A stretch of DNA of 64,000 bases from Nitrospirota bacterium (GCA_016214855.1 JACRMT010000008.1:1-64000); one strand, 5' to 3'. Positions 41,438-51,854 are shown, numbered from the stretch's first letter. Translations and numbers: made by a program. The notes: generated by a model from the sequence alone, not told the origin.

Positions 41438-43456
41438 ATGGCTAAGACAATTAATCTGACGATAGATAACCGGGCGGTCCAGGTCGCCGAAGGAACGAAC
41501 CTCATCGATGCCGCAGCAGCGGCCGGTGTGCATATCCCGAATCTCTGCTACATGAAGGGCATGAAGGGCATCGGCGCATGCAGGCTCTGCCAGGTCGAGG
41601 TTGAGGGCATGAAGGCCCCGCTGATCGCCTGCACCTCCAGGGCGCGGGAAGGCATGGTCGTCAGGACCGACACCGACGCAGTGCAGGAGACCAGAAAGTT
41701 TGTTATCGACCTTATTCTTTCGATGCATCCCCTTGACTGCATGACCTGCACGAAGGCAGGTGTCTGCAATCTGCAGAAATACGCGTACGATTTTGAATTA
41801 AAGGAGTCTACGTTTACCCGCAAGAAGTTCGGGTACCCTGTTGATTCCGCCAACCCGTTCATCAAACGCGACCCTGACTACTGCGTGCTCTGCGGCAGGT
41901 GCGTGCGCATCTGCAAGCATCAGGGCACAGAGGTCCTTGATTTTAACGGCAGGGGAGTCGGCTCACGGGTAGTTACAGCCCAGGATAAGCCGCTTCAGGA
42001 GTCTTCCTGCACATTCTGCGGCAGCTGTGTGGATGTCTGTCCGGTCAATGCCCTCCTTGAGGCTGACCGCTGGAGAAAGGGCCGGGAATGGGAGTACGAA
42101 AAGACGGATTCGGTCTGCCTTTCCTGCGGAAGCGGCTGCAGCATAACGGTCAGCAAAAAAGACGGCGGCGTGATAAAGATTAACAGCGGTTCTCCTGACG
42201 GCAGCATTGAGCGCACCATATGTGCGATCGGAAGGTTCGGCTTTGATAGTCTGTACAGCGAGATGCGCGTTACCAGGCCGATGAAAAGGGTTGGCGGCGA
42301 ACTGCAGGAGACGACATGGGAAGATGCAACAAAGATCGTGGCTGATCAGTTAAAGGCGGCCGGTGAAGATGCAGCCTTTGTTTCAACCGGAGCGATCCTG
42401 AACGAAGACGCAGCCCTGCTGAAGAAACTCGCCGAGGGTGTGAAGACAAAGAATATTGATTCGACCGTCAGCCTGTATTCCTCCCATGATGCGATGAAGA
42501 GCGGCGGCACCGATCTTGAAGAGGCTGATCTAATCGTGCTTGCAGGCATTGCGCCTGACCAGTGGAAACGAGTATTGCCTGCTCTTGACGCTGCAGTGAG
42601 GAAGAGGGTCAACAATGGGGCGAAACTTATCGTCATTAACTCGGCCGAGCCGAAGATCGGATCAAAGGCCTCGGTCTTCCTGAACGGCGACGAAGTCAAG
42701 ATGCTGATGGAACTCGGACAGGCTGTCATATCAAAAGGCACAAAGGCACCCAAGGAGATGGTAGAGGCCCTGGCCCCGGTCAATCCTTCGGACAATGCCA
42801 TGAATGCAGCAGACCTGTTCCTGGCTGCAAAGATGCCGGTGATCCTGGCTGCTCCATCCTTATACAAGGCTGCGGCAAATCTTTCGCTGATCAAGGGTGA
42901 GGCTGTTGCGGTTCCCCTTGAAGCGAATGCAAAAGGCGTGGTGGCAATGGGCATGACCTCCAGCGGCAAGAAGTTCAGTGATATTGTGGCGTCATCGACC
43001 AAAGCTCTGTATGTGGTCGGAGAGATCCCGATCAGCAAGAGGCCTGATACGGGTTTCCTTGTAGTACAGGCTTCTCATATGACCGAACTCGCCATGCAGG
43101 CTGATGTTGTCTTTCCGGCAACTCCTGCACTGGAATCTGAAGGAACGATCATTGACTGGCTCGGCAGGATCAGGCAGGTGAATATGGCATCGGCTCCTTC
43201 AGGTCAGGCAAGGCAGAACGGCGCGATCTTCGCGGCCGTTGCCGAGGCAATGGGCTCAGCCCTTAAGCCGGTGAAGGATGCAGACGTCAAGAAGGCTGTG
43301 AAGGCAAAAACAAAGGTCTCATTCAGTGCCTTTAAGAAGGACGCTGGCCATGACATTGACGCCGGGAAGCTCATGGAGGAGACGAATAAGATGACTGTTA
43401 ACGGTTCAAGGCTTCTCTGGCTTAAGGAGTTGGACGCCTGCTCAGTAACAGCGTAA
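41438..43456 (+). CDS. NuoG/FdhA-like iron-sulfur protein with metal-free molybdopterin-like domain
   Basis: The 672-residue protein has a plant-type [2Fe-2S] domain (CYMKGMKGIGACRLC), the His/Cys [4Fe-4S] site HPLDCMTCTKAGVC, two ferredoxin clusters (CVLCGRCVRIC, CTFCGSCVDVCP), one [4Fe-4S] in CLSCGSGCS and a MopB domain. The segment that in formate dehydrogenases carries the Cys or Sec metal ligand and TNEEN motif is replaced by VSTGAILNEDAALL without such residues, so it is probably not a formate dehydrogenase itself. As in NuoG, it likely serves as an electron-wire scaffold. Last gene of the module, followed by a terminator. Confidence 0.87.
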   Translation: MAKTINLTIDNRAVQVAEGTNLIDAAAAAGVHIPNLCYMKGMKGIGACRLCQVEVEGMKAPLIACTSRAREGMVVRTDTDAVQETRKFVIDLILSMHPLDCMTCTKAGVCNLQKYAYDFELKESTFTRKKFGYPVDSANPFIKRDPDYCVLCGRCVRICKHQGTEVLDFNGRGVGSRVVTAQDKPLQESSCTFCGSCVDVCPVNALLEADRWRKGREWEYEKTDSVCLSCGSGCSITVSKKDGGVIKINSGSPDGSIERTICAIGRFGFDSLYSEMRVTRPMKRVGGELQETTWEDATKIVADQLKAAGEDAAFVSTGAILNEDAALLKKLAEGVKTKNIDSTVSLYSSHDAMKSGGTDLEEADLIVLAGIAPDQWKRVLPALDAAVRKRVNNGAKLIVINSAEPKIGSKASVFLNGDEVKMLMELGQAVISKGTKAPKEMVEALAPVNPSDNAMNAADLFLAAKMPVILAAPSLYKAAANLSLIKGEAVAVPLEANAKGVVAMGMTSSGKKFSDIVASSTKALYVVGEIPISKRPDTGFLVVQASHMTELAMQADVVFPATPALESEGTIIDWLGRIRQVNMASAPSGQARQNGAIFAAVAEAMGSALKPVKDADVKKAVKAKTKVSFSAFKKDAGHDIDAGKLMEETNKMTVNGSRLLWLKELDACSVTA

Positions 43457-43471
43457 TCTCAAATTGCAGTG

Positions 43472-43501
43472 AAGGCGCGTCCTTTTGGACGCGCCTTTTT
43501 T
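43472..43501 (+). terminator. intrinsic terminator after the NuoG-like gene
   Basis: AAGGCGCGTCC and GGACGCGCCTT pair around TTTT, followed by a T-run to 43501. It ends the NuoEFG-like unit. Confidence 0.9.
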
Positions 43502-43627
43502 ATTTGGCTGTATTGATTTGTCAGATACCATGAAAAGCGACCTTTCAGCCTGACAGCCTGTGACTTCTCCGTTCTGTTTCGGGTAAAATAATACCCTTTT
43601 TAAGCAATCCGTCGTAAGGAGCGAATC

Positions 43628-44692
43628 ATGAAGAAATACGTCATCGCGGCCTGCAGCATCCTGCTGCTCACAGCGGGATCAGCGGCTTATGCCTATGATG
43701 AGACCTACGAAAAGGCAATGAAGCATTTTAAAGGCAGGGAGTATAAACGCGCTATCCCCTACCTTGAGGGCTATGCTGTTCAGAAGCCTGACCCTGCGGT
43801 CTATTACATGCTTGGCTATGCCTATTACGAGCTCAGGAATTTTGAGCGTTCAAATGAGTATTTTGAACAGGCTTTTCTGATCGATCCTGAATTTTCATCA
43901 AATAAAGTGCCTGCTCACTTAGGACTCTCATCTGAGGAACAGGGCCTTATTCACGAAGCACTTGCGCTGTCCGGTGCAAAGAAGCAGATGGAGAACTATG
44001 CCGAGATCCTGGGCAGCGCTATCCCGCAGTTCCGATCAGGTATGAGTGACGGAAAACAGAATGATGATATCCTCGTGTTTCTCAGGGACTCGTACAAGAT
44101 CAACAGGATTTATCCCCCTGTGGTAGACATATTCAATGCACGGTTCAATAAAAAATATCTGTCTTCCGTTATTGAGTGGCTCAAGACGCCGTTGGGGAAA
44201 AAAAGCGCTGGTCTCGAAGTTGCTGCCAACATGCCTCAGATGATCAATAGATCAGCTGCTTTTCGTGAGGAATATGACCGCATGAAGGAAGCTCGCAAGC
44301 AGAGCATCAGACATATGGAAAAAGCAGTGCGCTCGACTGAACTGAACGTTGATATCGTCGCTGCTTCTCTTTTTGAGATGCTGAAGGGCATGCAGGTCAG
44401 GATGCGGGGCAGCAGCAAGATGAATTCGGAAGAGATCGACGCTCTTGTCGGCAAGGTCAGAGGCGTCCCCAGGGTGCAGCTTACGCGGGATCTGCTTGTC
44501 TCTCTCGCGTTTACCTACCGCAGCCTTACTGATGAGGAGCTCGATGAGGTTGTGCGGTTTTACCGGTCACCGGAAGGCAGATGGTTCAATGATACCAGCA
44601 TGGAAGCGATCAGTTCTGCTATTGGCAAGGCATCGCGGGAAGTGGGTGAAAAAATGGGCGATGCCCTTCTGGTGAAAAGAGTGATGTTGTAA
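43628..44692 (+). CDS. secreted TPR plus DUF2059 protein
   Basis: The 354-residue protein begins with a signal peptide (YVIAACSILLLTAGSAAYAYD), followed by TPR-like helices (about residues 30-90, with YYMLGYAYYELRNFERSNEY) and a C-terminal DUF2059-like region (about 170-345, with VEFYRSPEGRWF-like EVVRFYRSPEGRWFND). TPRs bind partners; DUF2059 has no known activity. The location is probably periplasmic. AAGGAGCGAATC is a good ribosome-binding site. No operon partner is evident. Confidence 0.75.
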   Translation: MKKYVIAACSILLLTAGSAAYAYDETYEKAMKHFKGREYKRAIPYLEGYAVQKPDPAVYYMLGYAYYELRNFERSNEYFEQAFLIDPEFSSNKVPAHLGLSSEEQGLIHEALALSGAKKQMENYAEILGSAIPQFRSGMSDGKQNDDILVFLRDSYKINRIYPPVVDIFNARFNKKYLSSVIEWLKTPLGKKSAGLEVAANMPQMINRSAAFREEYDRMKEARKQSIRHMEKAVRSTELNVDIVAASLFEMLKGMQVRMRGSSKMNSEEIDALVGKVRGVPRVQLTRDLLVSLAFTYRSLTDEELDEVVRFYRSPEGRWFNDTSMEAISSAIGKASREVGEKMGDALLVKRVML

Positions 44693-44809
44693 GTAACGGC
44701 TCGGGTTGTAGGGTCTGAGGCCTGTTAGTCGCAACACCGGAATGCATGCCAGAGTGTCCTTCAGAGGATAAATAACCCTGAGACGATCCACCGGAGCAGC
44801 AATTATTTC

Positions 44810-45589
44810 CTAACGGGTAATCCTTCTTCTTGCGGGTGTTCTTGCCGGTACGGTTTCGATATCCTGCGCTGAGGCTGAGTCATATGCCTCAAGTTTCTGC
44901 TGTATCTGCCTGACCATGTCTCTGCCGATCTTTTCTGTTTCAGTCCTGACAAAACGTTCAATGATTTTTTCTGCATTTTCCGCTTCTTTATCGCTGAGAG
45001 CGAGATAGGCTATCTCGCTGAACTGCCGGACAATATCATCGTTTGTATCGTCCTTGATGATCTTTATCCTGCCATGTGCACGTTCAAGGAGCGTTGTAAT
45101 ATAGTTTTTCCAGAGCTCCTTTTCCATAGGGTTAAGAGCGGAATCATCAGTAAGGGCAGGAAGAGTAATAGTAAGATTATATGCCAGTGCCAATCCGGAG
45201 ATCGTGAAATCGCAATGGACCTTCTCATTTTCCTCATCCGGTTCGAGACTGAAGGAAAAGTCGTAGGTCCACCCAAGGTTCCAGTCGTATGTTGAAGGCT
45301 GCCTTCGTCTTGTTTTTGCATTGAGCGGGCTGTTTTCTTCAGTTGATTTTACTATTTCGGCAAAGGTCTTGCCAAAAACGGGGTAAAACTCATAATGGAC
45401 GTCAGGACGAAGTTCTATGCCCTCGGGCACGGAATATTTCTTCATCTTTTGTGACTGGGGGGGAGACAGTCTTCTTTCCGCGGGGAGAAGCCTGCCTGTC
45501 CGGTCAAAATGCTGAGATATTTCTGACTCCGACAGAGAGGCCGAAGCCAGCACCATGATACAGGCTGAAACGAATCTGCTCAGTTTCAT
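44810..45589 (-). CDS. DUF922-like secreted protein, possible inactive metalloprotease
   Basis: The 259-residue protein has a short N-terminal signal ([18 protein letters not shown]) and a DUF922-like core (about residues 60-175: [44 protein letters not shown]). Such proteins usually carry an HExxH-type zinc motif; here the corresponding segment reads [12 protein letters not shown], keeping Glu and the second His but lacking the first His. It may therefore be inactive or use another ligand. The C-terminus is basic ([11 protein letters not shown]). It faces the ScpA-IleS gene with a shared upstream region. Confidence 0.5.
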   Translation of the reverse strand: MKLSRFVSACIMVLASASLSESEISQHFDRTGRLLPAERRLSPPQSQKMKKYSVPEGIELRPDVHYEFYPVFGKTFAEIVKSTEENSPLNAKTRRRQPSTYDWNLGWTYDFSFSLEPDEENEKVHCDFTISGLALAYNLTITLPALTDDSALNPMEKELWKNYITTLLERAHGRIKIIKDDTNDDIVRQFSEIAYLALSDKEAENAEKIIERFVRTETEKIGRDMVRQIQQKLEAYDSASAQDIETVPARTPARRRITR

Positions 45590-45699
45590 ATTTTAAGGAT
45601 ACTATGCTTTCTGCGCGAAAGCAAATGGAGGCTAATTTTAGGCCTAATTTGTTACAATATCACTCTCGAAATTACCAGTATCAAGGTGACCTGCTTACG

Positions 45700-48600
45700 A
45701 TGGAAGACCTGTATAGCGTAAAACTGCCTGTATTTGAAGGGCCTCTTGACCTTCTCCTGCATCTTATCCGGGAGAACAAGGTGGATATCTATGATATTCC
45801 CATATCCCTGATCACGGGCCAGTATCTCCACTACATCGAGATGATGAAGGAACTGGATCTCGAGATCGCCGGTGAATTCATTGTTATGGCAGCTACCCTT
45901 ATCCATATAAAGTCCAGGATGCTTCTCCCTGCTGACGAGGAGGCTCCTCTCGAGGAGGTGGAAGACCCGAGACTTGAACTTGTACAGAGACTGCTTGAAT
46001 ATCAGGCATATAAGGATGCTGCGTCGATCCTGAAGGAAAAGGAAGATGACGCGCTTAAACTCTTCGCGAGAGAAAAGACCGAATTCGACGAAGAAAAATC
46101 CGAAGAGCAACAGGAACTTTATCTCTTTGATATAAATCTTTTTGATCTGCTTGGTGCCTTTAAAAAGATCCTGGACAATGCTCCGCCTGAGGTCAGGACC
46201 ATCACCAAGGAGACGCTTACGGTCAAGGACCGCATCATGCATATTGCCGAAATACTGGAGAGCGTCGACACGATCAGGTTCGAGGACCTCTTCGCCGGCA
46301 CCACGAGCAGGGTTCAGCTCATCGTAACGTTCCTTGCGCTCCTTGAACTGCTCAGGCTTGGCATGGCAAGGGTCTATCAGGAAAAAGACTTCGGCAGTAT
46401 CTGGGTCATTAATCCGCAGAAACAGATGCCTATGTCTCTGGAGCAGACAGCAGCCAGGATCTCTGAACCTGCAGAACAGCCTGTCGGGCAGTCTTCTGTT
46501 GAGCAGGGTTCTCAGGGTCAGTCAGATCCTCAAAAAAATAACGATAAGGTGGTATTGAAACCGGTCATGACAAGAGATTTCAAGGATACGCTTAATCTTC
46601 CGCAGACGGATTTTCCCATGAAGGCGAATCTTGCACAGAGGGAACCCGAGATGCTCAGGGCATGGGACGAAAAAAATATCTATACGAGGATACAGGAGCA
46701 GAGCAGGGGCCGCAAGTCCTATATCCTTCATGACGGACCGCCGTATGCGAACGGTAATATCCATATGGGCCATGCCCTGAACAAGATCCTGAAGGACATC
46801 ATTGTCAAATATAAGAGCATGAAGGGCTTTTCAGCACCCTATGTTCCGGGATGGGACTGCCATGGTCTGCCGATCGAACTGCAGGTGGACAAGAACCTCG
46901 GAGACAGAAAAGACAGCGTTAATCTTATTGAGAAGAGACAGCTCTGCAGGGAATATGCAGAGAAGTTCGTCGGTCTGCAGAGGGATGAGTTCAAGCGCTT
47001 GGGTGTGTTCGGCGACTGGGAACAGCCCTATCTTACGCTGACCTATGGATATGAGGCTTCGATCGTCAGGGAGTTCTGCCGGTTTGTGAAAAACGGGTAT
47101 GTGCATAAAAGGAAGAAGCCCGTGCATTGGTGCCCCTCCTGCGTTACTGCGCTGGCAGAGGCTGAGGTTGAATATGCAGACAAGGAATCTCCTTCGGTCT
47201 TTGTGAAGTTCATGCTGAATGATGATAATGCGGCGGTATTTGCGCCGGAGTTGAGAGGGAAGAAGGTCTTTGTGCTTATCTGGACCACAACGCCCTGGAC
47301 CCTTCCGGCAAATCTTGCGGTGGCATTCCATCCTGAGCTGCAATATGCAGCAGTCGAGCAGAATGATGAAGTCTATATTGTTGCCGAAGGCAGGCTTGAG
47401 GCCTTGAAAGAGAGGATAGGACTCATCGGCAATGTTCTTGCAAAGAGGCTCGGCAAAGACCTTGAGGGCATAGAGGCTCAGCATCCCTTTATTGATAGAA
47501 TATCAAAGGGTGTGTTGGGGGATTTTGTCTCTTTGGAAGAAGGCACCGGTGTTGTCCATATTGCACCAGGTCATGGCGAGGATGACTATCTGGTCGGCCT
47601 GAAATACGGCCTTGATATCTATGCGCCTGTGGATGACGGCGGCAAATTTACAAAGCCGGCCGGCGATCTTCAGGGGCAGTTCGTGTTCAAGGCAAACAGC
47701 GTGATTATAGAGACTCTGAAGTCCCGTAATGCGCTTATAAAAGAAGAGAAGATCACCCATTCCTATCCGCATTGCTGGCGGTGCAAGAAGCCGGTCATCT
47801 TCCGTGCAACAGAGCAGTGGTTCATATCTGTTGAGCACGAGGGCCTGCGTAAAAAGTGTCTTGAAGAGATCGATAGGGTGAACTGGGTGCCTGCATGGGG
47901 CAGAGACAGGATCTATAACATGGTCGCCGGCCGGCCCGATTGGTGCATATCCCGCCAGCGCAGCTGGGGCGTCCCGATCACGATCATACAATGCAGTGAC
48001 TGCGGCGAGTTCGTGAAGGATGAGGCTGTACTCGATAATATTGTGAGCCAGGTCGAAAAAGACGGAGCAGACGTCTGGTTCATAAAAGAGGCAAAGGAGT
48101 TCCTTCCTGAGGGATATGTCTGCACAAAATGCAGTTCTTCCGAGTTCCGCAAGGAGACGGACATCCTTGATGTCTGGTTCGATTCCGGTGTGAGTCACGC
48201 TGCGGTCATGGAGAATGACCCCAGGTTGAGCTGGCCTGCTGATCTGTATCTCGAAGGCAGTGACCAGCACCGCGGCTGGTTCCAGAGCTCTCTCCTGGCG
48301 TCGGTCGGAACACGGGGCACTGCCCCGTACCGGTCTGTGCTGACCCACGGGTTCGTTGTTGACGGAGCAGGCAAGAAGATGTCGAAGTCGCAGGGCAATG
48401 TGATCGCTCCCCAGGAGATCATCAAAAACTTCGGCGCCGAGATCCTGCGTATCTGGGTATCTGCTGAGGATTATCGCGATGATATCAGAATTTCGAAGGA
48501 GATCCTGAACCGTCTGACCGAGGCATACAGGAAGATCAGGAACACCAGCAAGTTCCTGCTGAGCAATCTCTTTGATTTTGATCGTCAGGATCATTCAGGC

Positions 48601-49365
48601 CAGCTGCAGGAGATCGACCGCTGGGCCCTCTGCAGGCTCCAGGGTCTGATCGCCAGGGTCACAAAGGCATACGAGAACTTTGAATTTCATGAGGTCTTTC
48701 ATGCTATCCATAATTTTTGTGTTGTTGATATGAGCTCGATCTATCTCGATATTCTCAAGGACCGGCTCTACACTGCAAAGGCAGATGCTGTTGAGAGGCG
48801 TGCAAGCCAGTGGGTTTTGGCAGAGGTCCTTTCCGTACTGACGCGTCTTATGGCGCCGGTGCTGACCTTTACCGCAGAAGAGGTCTGGGGATATATAACA
48901 AAACAGAATACAGCAGTCAGCAGTCAGCAATCAGCAGGTTCTGTATTTATAGCGTCATTTCCTGAAGTCGATGAAAGATTTGTTGATGCAGAGCTGGATG
49001 AACGCTGGAAAAGATTGCTCACGCTGCGCGATGAGGTGAACAAGGCGCTTGAGATCAAGAGGGCTGAGAAGTTTATCGGCAACTCCCTTGAAGCAAAGGT
49101 GAGGCTCTATCTTCCTTCTGAATACCGGCAGCTTGCTGAACAATACGCAGCGTTCCTGCCGATGTTCTTCCTTGTTTCTGCGGTAACCCTGAGCGGTGAT
49201 GTCCTGTCTGAAGCTCATGAGGGAACCGTGATCAAGGGACTTTATGTGCTGGTAGAGCGGTCAGCAGGAAGCAAATGCCAGAGGTGCTGGAACTGGTCTG
49301 AGAGTGTCGGCACCTTCAGCGATATCCCTGAGGTCTGCGACAGATGCTACGACGCGGTTAAATGA
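45700..49365 (+). CDS. ScpA - isoleucyl-tRNA synthetase fusion ORF
   Basis: One open frame joins segregation and condensation protein ScpA (residues 1-250; [28 protein letters not shown] and the C-terminal winged helix with [15 protein letters not shown]) to complete isoleucyl-tRNA synthetase (about 290-1221). A Ser/Gln/Pro-rich linker of about 40 residues lies between. The IleS part has GNIHMGH (HIGH box), KMSKSQGN, an editing CP1 domain and the C-terminal zinc site CQRCWNW..CDRCY. IleS would start at an in-frame ATG at 46567, but AAGGTGG lies 14 bases before it, too far to be a good site. ATG 45700 (AAGGTGA upstream) is preferred to 45604. Known ScpA and IleS are separate, so a sequencing error removing a stop is possible. 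Cleavage or internal initiation may separate them. Confidence 0.85.
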   Translation: MEDLYSVKLPVFEGPLDLLLHLIRENKVDIYDIPISLITGQYLHYIEMMKELDLEIAGEFIVMAATLIHIKSRMLLPADEEAPLEEVEDPRLELVQRLLEYQAYKDAASILKEKEDDALKLFAREKTEFDEEKSEEQQELYLFDINLFDLLGAFKKILDNAPPEVRTITKETLTVKDRIMHIAEILESVDTIRFEDLFAGTTSRVQLIVTFLALLELLRLGMARVYQEKDFGSIWVINPQKQMPMSLEQTAARISEPAEQPVGQSSVEQGSQGQSDPQKNNDKVVLKPVMTRDFKDTLNLPQTDFPMKANLAQREPEMLRAWDEKNIYTRIQEQSRGRKSYILHDGPPYANGNIHMGHALNKILKDIIVKYKSMKGFSAPYVPGWDCHGLPIELQVDKNLGDRKDSVNLIEKRQLCREYAEKFVGLQRDEFKRLGVFGDWEQPYLTLTYGYEASIVREFCRFVKNGYVHKRKKPVHWCPSCVTALAEAEVEYADKESPSVFVKFMLNDDNAAVFAPELRGKKVFVLIWTTTPWTLPANLAVAFHPELQYAAVEQNDEVYIVAEGRLEALKERIGLIGNVLAKRLGKDLEGIEAQHPFIDRISKGVLGDFVSLEEGTGVVHIAPGHGEDDYLVGLKYGLDIYAPVDDGGKFTKPAGDLQGQFVFKANSVIIETLKSRNALIKEEKITHSYPHCWRCKKPVIFRATEQWFISVEHEGLRKKCLEEIDRVNWVPAWGRDRIYNMVAGRPDWCISRQRSWGVPITIIQCSDCGEFVKDEAVLDNIVSQVEKDGADVWFIKEAKEFLPEGYVCTKCSSSEFRKETDILDVWFDSGVSHAAVMENDPRLSWPADLYLEGSDQHRGWFQSSLLASVGTRGTAPYRSVLTHGFVVDGAGKKMSKSQGNVIAPQEIIKNFGAEILRIWVSAEDYRDDIRISKEILNRLTEAYRKIRNTSKFLLSNLFDFDRQDHSGQLQEIDRWALCRLQGLIARVTKAYENFEFHEVFHAIHNFCVVDMSSIYLDILKDRLYTAKADAVERRASQWVLAEVLSVLTRLMAPVLTFTAEEVWGYITKQNTAVSSQQSAGSVFIASFPEVDERFVDAELDERWKRLLTLRDEVNKALEIKRAEKFIGNSLEAKVRLYLPSEYRQLAEQYAAFLPMFFLVSAVTLSGDVLSEAHEGTVIKGLYVLVERSAGSKCQRCWNWSESVGTFSDIPEVCDRCYDAVK

Positions 49366-49395
49366 AGGCTAATAATTGATAGGCAATATACTCAT

Positions 49396-49468
49396 AAATC
49401 TCCCCTCGCCCCTCTTTGCTAAAGAGGGGTATGTCCTCCCTTTGTCAAAGGGAGGGGGGGAGGGATTT
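49396..49468 (+). repeat. two-hairpin dispersed repeat, copy 1
   Basis: Two adjacent hairpins: CCCCTCTTTG/CTAAAGAGGGG and CCTCCCTTTG/CAAAGGGAGG, bounded by AAATCTCCCC and GAGGGATTT. The other copies lie on the minus strand at 51747-51821 and 52513-52587, and all three agree over most of their length. It sits between ileS and lspA. Confidence 0.85.
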
Positions 49469-49508
49469 TTTCCATATTCTGAAATTCCTAACGTAGACCT
49501 ATGAATAC

Positions 49509-49958
49509 ATGAAAAAAAGAATCACGCTTTCTCTGATCATTGCATTAGCCGTTGTTGTCCTTGACCAGATTACAAAATATCTTGCCAGGACTCATATTGG
49601 CGCTTACGAGAGCATAGAGCTACTGCCTTTGCTGAATCTGGTCAATGTGCAGAACAGGGGCGCTGCCTTTGGCATGTTCAGGAGTTTCGGGAACCTCTTC
49701 TTCATCTCTATTTCCGTTGCTGCACTCGTCTTCATGTCATGGGTCATCGTAAAGGACAAGGAAGACCACCGCATCTTTGCCCTGCTTGCAGGGGGCGCTG
49801 CAGGCAATCTTATTGACAGGCTGACTCTCGGATACGTTGTCGACTTTGTTGACATAGCCGTGGCCGGGCATCACTGGCCTGCATTCAATGTTGCAGATTC
49901 CGCTCTTTCGATCGGCATGGTATTCATGGCCATCAGCATCCTGAGGAAAAAGAGTTAA
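49509..49958 (+). CDS. lspA: signal peptidase II (lipoprotein)
   Basis: An inner-membrane aspartyl protease that cuts prolipoproteins before the lipid-modified cysteine. The 149-residue protein has four membrane helices. The two catalytic Asp are in VVDFVD and FNVADSAL. The conserved VQNRGAAFG and GNLIDRL blocks are present. Its stop overlaps the lgt start (TAATG), so lspA and lgt, both in lipoprotein maturation, are translated together. The selenoprotein-like rhodanese in this window is a predicted substrate. Confidence 0.95.
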   Translation: MKKRITLSLIIALAVVVLDQITKYLARTHIGAYESIELLPLLNLVNVQNRGAAFGMFRSFGNLFFISISVAALVFMSWVIVKDKEDHRIFALLAGGAAGNLIDRLTLGYVVDFVDIAVAGHHWPAFNVADSALSIGMVFMAISILRKKS

Positions 49959-50719
49959 TGTTTCCGGTTCTTATCAGAATAGGCCCGCTCACGATCCATA
50001 CCTATGGATTCATGATCGCTTCTGCGTTTCTGCTCGGCTTGTGGCTTGCCCTCAGACAGGCAGCGCGGGAAGGATTGTCGAAGGAAAAGATCTCGGATCT
50101 CGGCTTCTATGCGCTCTTCTCCGGTATCATAGGCGCGCGGATCCTCTTCATCGCAACCAACTGGCCGCATTTCTCCGAACATCCAGTTGACATGATCAAG
50201 ATATGGGAGGGCGGGCTTGTCTTTTACGGCGGCGTCATCTTCGCATTGCCCACTGTCCTATGGTATGCAAAGAAACAGGGGCTCAAGCTCTGGCAGACCA
50301 TTGATGTTTGGGCTCCGTCCATTGCGGTCGGTCATGCCATAGGAAGGCTCGGCTGCTTCTGCGCCGGCTGCTGCTACGGCAAACCGACTGACCTTCCGTG
50401 GGCAGTCACCTTCAGCAACCCTGAATCCCTTGCGATCCTTGGTGTGCCTCTTCATCCGACCCAGCTCTATGAGTCCGCTGCCGAACTGCTGAACTTCGCC
50501 CTTCTCCTTCTTATCAGAAAAAAGAAGACATTTCATGGCCAGGTCTTCTGGATGTATGTCCTAAACTATTCGATCATCAGGGCCCTGATCGAGCTTTTCA
50601 GGGGGGATATCGAGAGGGGTTTTGTGATGCCAGGCATTTCGACCTCACAGGGTATTAGTATCGTGATGTTCCTTACTGCCGTTGCGTTTCTCTTGAAACT
50701 CAAACGAACTAAGATCTGA
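49958..50719 (+). CDS. lgt: prolipoprotein diacylglyceryl transferase
   Basis: Transfers diacylglycerol to the lipobox cysteine of prolipoproteins, the first step before LspA. The 253-residue protein has seven membrane helices. The signature GRLGCFCAGCCYGKP and the conserved Arg in GARILFI match Lgt, and HPTQLYES is the late conserved block. It follows lspA with a one-base overlap. It converges with tsaD without any gap. Confidence 0.95.
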   Translation: MFPVLIRIGPLTIHTYGFMIASAFLLGLWLALRQAAREGLSKEKISDLGFYALFSGIIGARILFIATNWPHFSEHPVDMIKIWEGGLVFYGGVIFALPTVLWYAKKQGLKLWQTIDVWAPSIAVGHAIGRLGCFCAGCCYGKPTDLPWAVTFSNPESLAILGVPLHPTQLYESAAELLNFALLLLIRKKKTFHGQVFWMYVLNYSIIRALIELFRGDIERGFVMPGISTSQGISIVMFLTAVAFLLKLKRTKI

Positions 50720-51745
50720 TTAAAGCGCCAGATATGCCTTTGGATTGAGGTCAAGGCCGGCTGACTCGTTTTTTAGAAAGCGGTGATAGCCAGCTGCAGC
50801 GATCATGGCAGCATTGTCTGTGCAGAGCGCAACAGACGGTATGAATACCTCAACATGGTTTTTCTCTCCCATTTCTTTCATCTTCTGCCTCAGGCCGCTG
50901 TTTGCAGATACGCCGCCTGAAAGCGTAACCCTTCGGATACCGGTCTTATCCACAGCCCATTCAGCCTTCCTGACGAGTACTTCCACAACTGCTGCCTGAA
51001 ACGATGCTGCAATATTTGCCAGTGATGAGTGATCAGTTATGCGTGATAGGTCAGAAGACAGCCTTCTTACATGCTGGAGAACGGCTGTCTTTAAGCCGCT
51101 GAAACTGAAATCAAGGGTGTCCGGGAGATAGGCCCTCGGGAAAGCAACTGCCTTCGGATATCCTTCTTTTGCAAGATTGTCGATGATCGGGCCGCCAGGG
51201 TAGCTCAGTCCGAGGAGCTTTGAGACCTTGTCATACGCTTCTCCTGCCGCGTCATCGCGCGTCCTGCCCAGCACCGTGTATCTGCCATAATCTTCTGCAA
51301 GGTAAAGGCTGGTGTGCCCGCCGGAAACGATGAGGGAGATGAACGGAAACTCAGGCGCCTGCTCTTCAAGGAAAGGTGAGAGCAGATGGCCTTCGAGATG
51401 GTTGACGCCGACGAGCGGGATATTCTTTCCATAGCATATTGCCTTGGCAAATGAGCAGCCTACCAGGAGAGAACCGATGAGGCCGGGGCCGTGGCAGACA
51501 GCAACGGCAGAAAGATCCGGAAGGGCGATTCCGGCCTGCTTCAGCGCCTCTTCGACGACCGGCATGATCATTTCGATATGTCGCCTTGAAGCGAGCTCAG
51601 GAACAATGCCGCCGTATTTGGTATGAATATCAGACTGGCTCGAAACAATGTTTGAAATGATCTTTCTGCCGTCCTGAACTACTGCAGCAGAAGTGTCATC
51701 GCACGATGTGTCTATGCCGAGGATAAGCATGGGGGCATTCTTCAT
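50720..51745 (-). CDS. tsaD: tRNA N6-threonylcarbamoyladenosine (t6A) synthase subunit
   Basis: Transfers threonylcarbamoyl to A37 of ANN-reading tRNAs. The 341-residue ASKHA-fold protein has the metal-binding NHLEGH motif, the nucleotide loops LGIDTSCDDTSAAV and VSGGHTSL, and LSGGVSANSGLR. An unusual segment near residues 227-245 (RRLSSDLSRITDHSSLANIA) is about eight residues longer than E. coli TsaD and is encoded by TGATGAGTGATCAGT-like words, which look repeat-derived. The repeat copy at 51747 forms its 5' leader. Confidence 0.94.
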   Translation of the reverse strand: MKNAPMLILGIDTSCDDTSAAVVQDGRKIISNIVSSQSDIHTKYGGIVPELASRRHIEMIMPVVEEALKQAGIALPDLSAVAVCHGPGLIGSLLVGCSFAKAICYGKNIPLVGVNHLEGHLLSPFLEEQAPEFPFISLIVSGGHTSLYLAEDYGRYTVLGRTRDDAAGEAYDKVSKLLGLSYPGGPIIDNLAKEGYPKAVAFPRAYLPDTLDFSFSGLKTAVLQHVRRLSSDLSRITDHSSLANIAASFQAAVVEVLVRKAEWAVDKTGIRRVTLSGGVSANSGLRQKMKEMGEKNHVEVFIPSVALCTDNAAMIAAAGYHRFLKNESAGLDLNPKAYLAL

Positions 51746-51746
51746 A

Positions 51747-51821
51747 AAATCCCTCCTAACCTCCCTCTGCTAAAGGGAGGCAATATGCCCCTTTTTGGAA
51801 AAGAGGGGAGTGGGGAGATTT
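51747..51821 (-). repeat. two-hairpin dispersed repeat, copy 2
   Basis: Same element as at 49396-49468, minus orientation. It starts two bases upstream of the tsaD ATG and so forms its 5' leader. Confidence 0.85.
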
Positions 51822-51854
51822 ATTGTGGCTAACATATAACCAATGCACTTATTA

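Noticed and set aside
41438-43456. Call as formate dehydrogenase alpha subunit
   Set aside because: The segment that should hold the Cys/Sec ligand and TNEEN motif is replaced; NuoG-like fits better.
47503-48594. 363-codon open frame on the minus strand
   Set aside because: Opposite the IleS catalytic part; no ribosome-binding site and no recognisable protein features.
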